DNA from: Physocladia obscura
Lineage: Eukaryota; Chytridiomycota; Chytridiomycetes; Chytridiales; Chytriomycetaceae
NCBI GenBank assembly: GCA_027596945.1
Contig: JADGJH010000260.1
Location: forward strand, 1-23,187
Reading direction: 5' to 3'
Length of the DNA: 23,187 nucleotides
Shown: positions 1 to 8,888 of the stretch, piece after piece
Position numbering within the stretch: position 1 is the stretch's first letter
Layout: each line of letters starts with the position of its first letter
The notes under the pieces: generated by a model
Told to the model about the DNA's origin: nothing
Database searches by the model: none
The model's input: only the letters and a program-made list of their open reading frames with translations
Position numbers and translations under genes: made by a program

Positions 1-1864
1 GAATAATAATTGACAGATTGATAAGTAATGATAAAAGAATAATATGGAAGTAAAATGAGGTCTTGGTTGTGCTTGGTTGGTGTGTTGATGTTTACATTTG
101 AAGAATTTTCCAGAACAGGATTTGAATTTGAAACATGTGGATAAGTATTGATTTGTCACCATATCAGTGAAAAACACTTATTCTGTTACAAGTCATTGTT
201 ATGTGTTGATATTCCAGTAAGTTTATCAAAAGTTTGATAGTAAACTTTAAAGTTTGAGAGTTGAGAGAGTTTTTTATTTGTTAAGATTCTACACAAAAAA
301 AAGATATCCAGAACCCTCTTTATAGCTTTTTTGTACTTGAGATGCCTCTGAATTTAATATAGTATTTCAAATACATACCATTCAAATAGTATTTGAAATA
401 GCATTCAAATTGATCAGTATAAAGGCATTTTTTCTCTTCAATGAAAATATGTTTGAGAAAAACCAAACAAATATTAGTTTTTCTGTCATCGCTTATAACC
501 CAATATAATTGATGTTATAGTGAATGGCAGTTGGTTTCTTCACTTAGTTTTTGTTGACCTTAGACAAATCACTGTTCTGTTTAGTTAATAAATAGCTTAA
601 TATCTTTATTAATAAACTAAAATTGACTGTACCAACAGTGAATACATGTGCTGTGGCCATCAACATATTCAAATCTGTTGGTACAAGAGACTGTGGATGC
701 CTCGGTAGTATCTTGCAACAGTCTTTTGTCTTGTCTACATTTTCTCAATGTTTCTATGGATTTCTAATACAATTATTTATGAAAATGCTTATATTCAACA
801 CCCTTGTATGTTGCAGAGCATCTCTCACTCTCTTCCCTAGTCTACTACATAAGCCATGCTCTTGTGAAGGATGATCCAGGAGAGTGTGTTTCCAAACATT
901 TGAATATTATAGCAAGTGGAGTGGGTGTCTTATTGTATTAACTACTGAACATACCAGTTTCTTCTCAATGGTTCTTTGTTGATTCTGTTGGCACCTCTGC
1001 AGTAGTGTATCACAGTAAGAACAACAGATCAGTTCAAACAGCATTAGTTTAATCTTTTCATAAAGATTATTTGCTTTTATCAACTGCCCATAAATAAAGC
1101 TATTTTTTTATTTTAACTTTATTGAAATAAATTCAGACAAACAATTTATTTCTTTTATTTGAGAACAAATAAACCTTAAATTAATGAAGATTTATCCTTG
1201 TTTTGTAATACACAACTCTCGCCACAGAGTTGCATATACTTCAACACTGGGCACATGTAAAATTTATTTGCAGTACAACACGCAACTCCTCCAACTCAAC
1301 AACTTGTTGCCATGCATCACTTGCTGATGCTGCCCACTACTCAATGCTCCAAATGTAGTCTTGTCACTGTCCTCCACAGAGTTACAGTGTTTGTGCATTT
1401 GATGTTGCTGTTGTTATTTGTCTCCTTCCTGGCTTTAATTTTCTTGTCCTTATTTCAGTAAGAAAATTATAATTTTCCTGCACCATTTCTCATAGAACAA
1501 AGCCAATTTTTGTTACTAAAAAGAAAGCAAAAATAATTCATTAATTATTTATTTTATTATTAGTTATTATTTGAAGGTCTGGAACTTGGGATTTTATCTC
1601 TGAAGTGGCTGGGCAATTTCAAAAAAATAAATTGTTCCTCCAATCCATATTCTTCTGCCAAAAATATTATTTTCTATATAACACTTGTAATAATTTTTTT
1701 GATTGCATTGACAATCCAAAATGCTCCAATTCAGGAATTGAATCAAGTGGAGGAAATCAAAATTTTCGGTTTACTTTGGCAAAAAATTTGACTGATAAAA
1801 TTTTCATTTTTTGAATTGTCTGCCGGGACCAACCGATAGTTTGACCCAAAAGTAAAAAAAAATT
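1..1864. other. CpG-poor stretch without a recognisable gene
   Basis: No reading frame here resembles a known protein, and the longest open frame (83 codons at 623-874) has no family features or spliceable continuation that I can see. The sequence is AT-rich with many TG and CA steps. By eye only four CpG dinucleotides occur in the first 1,740 bases, far fewer than in the genes to the right. A short inverted repeat lies at 363-400. It may be decayed repeat DNA or a long intergenic spacer; I recognise no transposon protein, LTR or terminal repeat. Confidence 0.6.
363..400. repeat. short perfect inverted repeat
   Basis: A 12-base arm at 363-374 is the exact reverse complement of 389-400, separated by a 14-base loop. 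The arms are AT-rich (TATTTCAAATAC). A near direct repeat of CATTCAAAT flanks the right arm. It could form a small hairpin, but there is no neighbouring gene to give it a role. Confidence 0.5.
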
Positions 1865-3989
1865 TCATGCGTATTGTTTCCCTCGACAGGATCCATAACT
1901 GTAATGAGCTCCAACCAAACCACCAATCAACGCTTTACACAACAAACAATAATCTGCTCCACATCTGCATTTCATGTGGTTACAGCCTTCAGTCTTTTCC
2001 GTCTTGACATGACACAACGGACATTCTGTGAATTTGAAATTATCCTGCTGCAACTTTCTCCACCCAGTTTCTGCCAATGCTTCTCCTGCATTCCGCCGAA
2101 TAACAGATTCGGATTCTTTTTGTATAAAATCCGCAAAATCTTCACAAACTTCATACTCAGCGTGTCTCTCGTCTGTCGATTTGCAGCTGCGGCACCATGC
2201 CATCCCGCATCCTCCGTTATTACATATTAACCAAATATGCGATTCGTCTTCAACTTCAAACACATTACCGCAATCAACACCCGGACAGTGCACAGCTTTG
2301 CTGTTATTTAACAAAGCAAATTTCAGACTTTGCTTATGGAATTGGTCAATCAGCTGCTGGTCATTTTTTAGAAGAGAGTCAATATCACGCTGGTCAATCG
2401 TCTTCAGTGCATTACTATTTAGTGCATTCACTGCTACCGTAGCGCTTTTGCATGAAGGACAAGAAAGTGGAAAATTTTGAGTTTCGATTTCTGTCTTGAT
2501 GTGCAATTTTAGACATTTGAAACAATACGCATGGCCACAGAGGCGCAGTTTGATGACTTTGTTGGTGCAAGAGCGATCGGGAATTAGGTTCAAACACACT
2601 GCACAGTCACTTTTTTGTAAATCACTTGCCAAATCGACTTGCTGTACTGTAATAAGAAATGCAATCAAAATTTGTTTCTCGCCGTCGACAAAATACTCGT
2701 CTATTTCTTTATACAAGGAAGGATGTTCGAATGATTCTCCTGAATATTCACCGGCTTGGTGGTCGTGAGATACAGGAAACAAAAAACAGGTTTTTGCTTA
2801 CATTCAAAAAAATCCATAACTTTTTTGGACATTCCAATTGATTTCAGCCAATATAAAACATCAATAGACTTCCATGTAGAATAATTCATGTGCATTTTTT
2901 TTTTCGACAGCTCAGCTTCAAGGAGCCTTTTCAAAATCATATCACTGTTACAAATAAATGTTATCTCATCCTGACTTATGTTTTTGTTGCACTTTTTGGC
3001 ATCAGATAGTAATAACTCATCAATTGCTGGACATGGTGGTACAATCAGATTTTTCTGTTCAATTTCAGACGCCACATATGCTTTAATACATCTAAAGCAA
3101 AAAACATGTTCGCAGTGTGAAAGTTTCAAAATTTTTTGAGATATGGTCTTTTTTGGGATAAGATTTGTGCATAACGAGCAATTTGCTGTTTCCAGACTGT
3201 ATGGGTCGTTGGGAATTTGCTGAATGGCGATCAGAAACGCGAGAAGTACATCTTTTTCTGGATCAGCGTCGTCGATTTGCGTGTCAATTTGTTGATATAG
3301 AAACTGTTCTTCAATCGAGATTCCTGAGAATGCAAATTCTTCGAAGAAAGTCACGAAAGGTTCAAAAGCAAAAATTGACAGTCACCTGAAAATATTTGTT
3401 GCACTCGATCAGACATACCAATCGATTTGATCCACGCCATTAAATCAGCAGTAGTCCATTCGGAAAGAATAGTCGGTGGTGAATAATCAGACGGAGAAGG
3501 CGTGGAAGTAATAACTCTACTAATTGTTTGCTTGATAGACGACCAGAACCCTTCTGGTGGTGCGGAATCGGCTGCTAACAGACGAAGAGATGCGATAGAA
3601 TTCGTAAATGTGGAATCCAAGGAAAAAGAAGAAGAAGAAGCCGATGCTTCATTGGCGGATTCGTTTGGTGGGGTTATCGTTTGTGTTGTAGCGGTTGGTG
3701 TTATACTTGGTGTTGGTGTTTGTGTTAACATTATTTGCGCTGGTATTGGCACTGACGCGCTGCTGACAATGGAGCTGATGTCGCGCGCAATCTTTTGGGC
3801 AAATGTGTTGTTGGAGTAGCGCAACGGACTTGCGCGGCATGATGGGCAAACTTGCGTTTCGGCGATTTGCAGAATGCACCCAAGGCAATACACCTGACTG
3901 CAGCAGTCTGTGGTTTGCGCTTTCTCAGCAATGTCCAGACACATTGGGCACAGCAGTTCTTCGCGTAGCAAATCGAATGAAGTGTTCAT
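1865..3989 (-). CDS. RBR-type E3 ubiquitin ligase with extra RING and SAM-like segments
   Basis: Model: exons 3989-3386, 3323-2802 and 2754-1865; introns of 62 and 47 nt, both phase 1; 671 aa. Residues 14-51 form an N-terminal RING-like motif (CPMC...CCSQVYCLGC...CPSC). A Thr/Pro/Ser-rich linker and a short SAM-like segment (WTTADLMAWIKSIGMS, about 175-200) follow. A second RING-like domain starts at Cys250 but lacks its last Cys. A second SAM-like copy then leads into a full RING1 (from Cys426), IBR and RING2. The RING2 motif EGCNHMKC places the likely catalytic Cys at about 633, as in parkin-type ligases that pass ubiquitin through a Cys thioester. The middle block (linker, RING, SAM-like) duplicates the RING1 region, down to the intron position. 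Substrate unknown. For intron 2 the acceptor AAG at 2755 is preferred, because the stronger TTCAG at 2740 would create a stop. Splitting into two genes is possible but less likely. Confidence 0.8.
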
Positions 3990-4146
3990 CCTTTATTTAT
4001 TTTTTTTAGAAAATTTTGTATTTACAGCAACTCGCACCATCCACATTACCCCTCTCTTTCTTCCCGTGATTAGCATAAAAAGGAGGCATTGTTGGTTTGA
4101 CTCCCTTGTGTAATATTGAAAGTGATTGAAAAGAAAAAGAGCAAAA
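3990..4146. promoter_or_regulatory. divergent intergenic promoter region
   Basis: This 157-bp spacer separates the start codons of the minus-strand RBR ligase gene and the plus-strand SNU114 gene, so it must hold both promoters and both 5' leaders. It contains T-rich and A-rich tracts near the two starts. I see no firm TATA box. The regulatory role is inferred from gene orientation only. Confidence 0.5.
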
Positions 4147-7100
4147 ATGGATCTCTATGACGAGTGAGTCTTGACTGCGCATTCATTTGTTGCAAACTCT
4201 TCTGATCCGCGTGGCAGATTCGGAAACTACATTGGTCCAGAGCTTGATGACGATGAAGATGATGCCAGTGATAGTTTCGATGTGCGTCGCGTTAACGACC
4301 CGCATGTCCATGACGGTGGGATGGATATTGACCCCGATGTCGACGCTGATGACAATGACCTTGCGGAAGCGGGTGTGGCCAGCAGTACTCTTGCTCGCTT
4401 ATTGCCGAATGCTGACGGTGATTAAACTGATACATCAAACAAACTGGACCGTGTTTGATGAGTTCTTTTATTTTATTTTTTATTATTGTACAGGAATTCA
4501 ACGTGGATCCAGCGCGGTTGTGCTGCATGAAGATAAGAAATACTATCCATCAGCCGAAGAAATCTATGGCGTAGATGTGGAAACATTGGTTCAGGATGAA
4601 GACACACAACCCTTGTCAGTTCCTGTCATTGCCCCCCCAAAAAAACCAAAAACACTCGTCACCGAAGCAAATAACGAAATGCCCCAAACTTCTTTCGACG
4701 CCGCATTTCTTGCTGATTTGCAACATTTCCCGTCCCTCGCCCGCAATGTTGCTCTCGTTGGCCATTTGCACCACGGCAAAACTGCGCTAGCTGACCTTCT
4801 CGTCCACCGCACCCATTCGGTCCCCTGGGCTCCTGGCGCCGATGCCCGTTACACTGATACTCATATTCTCGAACGTGACCGCGGTGTTTCAATCAAATCC
4901 ATGCCGCTTTCTCTTGTTCTCAACGATCTTAAAGACAAATCCTGGCTGATAAACATTCTCGATACGCCTGGCCACGTCAACTTTTCCGATGAAGTTACTG
5001 CTGCAATTCGCCTCTGTGATGGTGCAGTTCTTGTTGTCGACGTTATTGAAGGAGTATGTTTTTCAATAGCTTAGTGAGAGTCAAAAAGAAAAAAAATCAA
5101 CGTTATGGTGATCGAAGGAAGACAAAAAAAACGTGAAATAATATAATAATGCACTTAAAATTTTTTTTATTTCAGGTGATGATTGGAACCGAAAATTTGA
5201 TCCGGCATCTTGTCACGGAACATATTCCAATTACCCTTGTGGTAAACAAAGTCGATCGATTGATTCTTGAGCTTAAATTGCCTCCGGCAGATGCTTATTT
5301 TAAGCTGAAACATACTATTGAAGAAGTTAATTCCGTTTTGTCGCAATGCCCTGGCTATAGCCCTGAAATGCGTCTTTCTCCCGAGCTTGGAAATGTGTGC
5401 TTTGCAAGCACTCAAATGGGATGGTGCTTTTCGTTAAGGTCTTTCGCAAAAATTTACTCCGACACCAATGAAGGTAAGGTTAAAAAAATCAAAATCAAAT
5501 TGAAATTAAATTCTTATTTTTGTTTCTCTTAGCTCATTTCGAATTCGAGGAATTTGCAAAACGTCTTTGGGGAGATATTTATTTCGATGGTGCAAAACGA
5601 ACATTCTTACGAAAACCAATCTCCGCTTCATCAAAACGCACATTTGTACACTTTATCCTTGAACCATTGTATAAACTGTGTGTCCAAGTTCTCGGTGAGG
5701 ATGCGAAAGCTTTGAATACAACACTTTCGGCTCTTGGAATCCACATACGCCCGTCAATGCTCTCTCTCGATGTCAGACCCCTCCTCACCTTAGTTTGCCA
5801 AGAGTTTTTTGGCGACGCGTCAGCAGGATTGGTTGAAATGGTTGTTAAACATATTCCGAGTCCAATTGAAAACGCTGTGAATAAGGTTAAGCATATTTGG
5901 ACGGGTGCGCCAATAATTGCTGACGGCGACGACGAGAACGCATCGCAAGAAATTTATGATGCAATGGTTGCATGTGATCCAGCAGGGCCACTGATGATTC
6001 ATGTCACGAAAAGTTATAACAGTGTTGATATGTCTGGATTTGAAGTTTTTGGTCGTGTGATGAGTGGAACAGTGACAGATGGGATGAGTGTGCGGGTACT
6101 TGGTGAACGATATTCACCAGATGATGAAGAAGATATGGTTGTTAAGGAGGTGACTGGACTTAATATTTACCAGTCACGGTATAAAATCAAAGTGAACGCT
6201 GTCGGTGCGGGTAATTGGGTGCTCTTGAGCGGTGTTGATGCGAGTATTGTCAAAACTGCCACAATCACTAGTGTGACACCATCAGATGAAAACCCAGTAC
6301 ATATTTTCAGGCCTTTACGGTTCAATACATCCGCCGTTCTGAAGATAGCTGTGGAACCTGTTAATCCAACCGAACTGCCAAAGATGTTGGATGGTTTGAG
6401 GAAGGTTAATCGTAGTTATCCAATCCTTGAAACAGAAGTTGAAGAGTCTGGAGAGCATGTAATTCTTGGAACAGGAGAACTATACCTGGATTGTGTCTTA
6501 CATGATTTGCGACGCTTGTATGCCGAAATTGAAATTAAAGTTTCTGATCCTGTCGTCAAGTTTTCTGAGACCGTTGTTGAAGTATCTGCAATCAAATGTT
6601 TTGCTGAGACGCAAAACAAAAAAAACAAAATAACTATGATTGCAGAGCCGCTGGAAAAGGGTATCGCTGAAGATATTGAGTCACTGAAGGTTTCGATGCA
6701 ATTGCCAAAAAAGCAGCTTGAGAACATTTTTATGAAACAGTACAATTGGGATATTCTTGCAGCGCGAAATATTTGGGCATTTGGTCCCACTGAGAATGGA
6801 CCGAACGTCTTAATTGATGATACTTTATTTGAGGTTTGTAAATAATTTTCATACATTTAGCAATCATCGATAAAATGAGCATTCAGACTGATAAAAAAGT
6901 GCTAAATTCTTCGCGCGAAAACATTGTCCAAGGATTTCAATGGGCTGCGAAACAAGGGCCTTTGGCTGATGAGCGTAAGTGTTTTGCTTGTACCTTTTTT
7001 TTTCCTACTTCCGTTTCTCATAGCCACAAAAAGCTATTCGCAACGTTAAATTCAAAATTATCGATGCAACAATTACGCCAGGACCGATCTACAGTGGTCG

Positions 7101-7602
7101 TGGACAGATTATCCCTGCCGCCCGCCGAGTCTGCTACTCATCGTTCTTGATGGCGTCTCCGCGCCTCATGGAACCTGTCTATTTTGTAGAGATTCAAGCG
7201 CCTGCAGACTGTGTGGCAGCCGTGTATGATGTACTTGCGCGTCGTCGCGGGCATGTGACACAGGATTTGCCAAAACCAGGATCACCACTTTACACAGTAA
7301 AAGCGTATATCCCAGTGATGGATGCATCCGGATTCGAAACGGACCTACGCACACACACACAAGGCCAGGCCTTTTGCCAGCAAGTATTTGACCACTGGCA
7401 GATTGTTCCTGGAGATCCGTTGGATAAGGGGATTGTATTGCGGCCACTGGAACCTGCGCAGGCACAACATTTGGCGCGCGACTTTATGATCAAGACGCGC
7501 AGACGGAAGGGATTGAGTGAAGATGTTGCTGTGACCAAATTCTTTGATGATCCCATGCTGATTGAGTTGGCAAAAATTGAAGGCGGGATTTTAGGTTTGT
7601 GA
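4147..7602 (+). CDS. SNU114: U5 snRNP GTPase Snu114 (EFTUD2)
   Basis: Exons 4147-4163, 4218-4417, 4494-5053, 5176-5473, 5533-6833, 6887-6974 and 7034-7602 give 1010 aa (human EFTUD2 is about 970). The first exon is only 17 nt and splices to restore the family start [15 protein letters not shown], followed by the usual acidic N-terminus. EF-G/EF-2-like GTPase motifs are present: G1 GHLHHGKT (161-168), G3 DTPGH (about 229), G4 NKVD (283-286). Later domains include [20 protein letters not shown] and RTHTQGQAF, close to the human protein. The protein sits in the U5 snRNP and controls Brr2-driven unwinding during spliceosome activation and disassembly. Acceptors at 6886 and 7033 were chosen over nearer AGs because they restore conserved sequence and phase. 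The GTPase centre looks intact. The bZIP gene starts 68 bp downstream. Confidence 0.95.
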
Positions 7603-7670
7603 TGAAGGACATCAAAGAGTTCAATTCAATTCAATTTCAAATCAGTATCAAATCCTAAATCTAAGAAGTA

Positions 7671-8865
7671 ATGTACAATCCAAATTCGGGACGAGGCCGG
7701 CGGAGAATTGCGGGCGCAGCACCGGATCCGCGCACGGCTCAGCTTCGCGAAGGTCAGCGGCGGCATCGCGAACGCAAGCATCAGTATATGCGCGATCTGG
7801 AAGCGCGAGCAGCGAGCGCAAACACCGCATGGATGCGCGTGGCGGAGCTGCAAGAGGACTGTGTACGCTTGGAATCGCAGCTGGAGAAGGCAAACCAGAT
7901 TTTGTGCCAGGCGGGCATCGAATTGCCCGAGTCCAGCAGTCCAACATTGTCAAGCCAGCCATCTGAAATACGCTGTAACCTCGATGTTGACTGTATGAGA
8001 GAGAAGCTCAGAACAATCCCCTCAATTTCAAATAGTCCTTTAATTCATCGATTTGTTGACAGTTTGAAGGTAAGACGCAATCGAAAAATAACGCAGTGTT
8101 AACTGAGGCGTTTCATAGGAACAGATCAATTGCAAAGAAAAATCAAAACGCAGAAAGCTCATTCTTGGCTCCATTAGTTTGTATTGCTCACTTCTTAATC
8201 TTTGTGGTATTATCGACCGTCAGAAATTGTACGATATGTTGGTTGAATTACAAACAAATAACAAACATTACGAGGTAAGCTATTTCAGCATAAAAAAAAA
8301 GCTCTTGTCTTCATACTCTATCAAACCCTGTCCGCGTCCATATGACTCAATCCAACCCTGTTCAATCTTATAATTAATTAACGGATTAGATTTATGTTAC
8401 ACATATGGCAACAAGTGCGGATTTGAGCTCTACGAAACAAAACCTAATTATCGAAGAGGCTCGAGGTGAATCAGACAGACGAGAAAGTTTTTTCCGGCAA
8501 TCTTTAAAAGCAATCAAGTCACTTAAAGGCGCGGAGCAAATGATTGATGATCTCTGTGATATTGGCCATGTAATTTTTTTCGTTTCTTCGTTTTTTTCTC
8601 TATTTTTAATCGCAGCGCAACAGTCAATGGAAATAAGCGGAAACTTTGAAGAAAGCATGTTTAAAATACTTGATATAACAAATAAATTGAAGGAAATGTG
8701 CAGCACCGAAGAAGATCGAAACCAGGTCAGTGGTAAAACAGCTTGGTTATGCTTTTCTTTCTAATTTTCAAATAGTTTCTGATTGCAACAGAAATCGCTC
8801 GATTCAATTCTCGACACTATATGGATAGTGTTTTCGAGAGGCTCGGTATTACGGACAGAAAATAA
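7671..8865 (+). CDS. bZIP-like transcription factor, atypical basic region
   Basis: Model: exons 7671-8069, 8119-8274, 8390-8569, 8624-8725 and 8776-8865, all introns phase 0, 308 aa. Residues 21-36 (RTAQLREGQRRHRERK) align with the fungal AP-1/Yap-type basic region, but the invariant Asn is Leu25 while the Arg eight residues later (Arg33) is kept. A weak heptad pattern (Leu43, Ala50, Val57, Cys64, Leu71) follows, then a linker and a helical C-terminal half (MREKLRTIP..., ARGESDRRESFF..., SLKAIKSLKG...) with no family I can name. If it binds DNA as a dimer it would act in the nucleus. The third intron (8275-8389) is the weak point: reading through it stops at 8373, giving 217 aa, with a separate small gene from ATG 8405. 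The single gene is preferred because acceptor 8389 keeps phase 0 and the gap would otherwise be 31 bp. Confidence 0.7.
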
Positions 8866-8888
8866 AATCAATCAATCAAAAATACAAG
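8866..8888. terminator. convergent gene ends, 23-bp gap
   Basis: The bZIP stop (8863-8865) and the kinesin stop (8889-8891, opposite strand) are separated by 23 bp. An AATAAA hexamer overlaps the bZIP stop at 8861-8866. Any normal 3' UTRs must overlap as antisense RNA. No separate terminator structure is visible. Confidence 0.5.

Noticed and set aside
623..874. 83-codon open frame in the left flank
   Set aside because: No family resemblance, Cys/Phe/Leu-rich composition typical of random AT-rich sequence, and no continuation by splicing.
2740..2801. Stronger TTCAG acceptor for RBR intron 2
   Set aside because: Joined to donor 2801 it creates TGA at the junction; the AAG acceptor at 2755 keeps the frame.
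2701..3354. Middle RBR segment as an independent gene
   Set aside because: Its open frame starts inside an intron and ends by reading into the next one. Splicing joins it in phase to both neighbours, and the total length is divisible by three.
3502..3819. Plus-strand open frame opposite the RBR exon
   Set aside because: It is the antisense of the Ser/Thr/Pro-rich linker of the ligase, whose low complexity keeps the opposite strand open.
6838..6860. A 23-nt intron in SNU114
   Set aside because: Much shorter than any other intron here. The 53-nt alternative 6834-6886 gives a better match to Snu114 (LFETDKKVL).
8405..8865. Separate 118-aa gene downstream of the bZIP
   Set aside because: It would start 31 bp after the preceding stop. 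An intron at 8275-8389 joins the two in phase 0, so one gene is preferred, though not proven.
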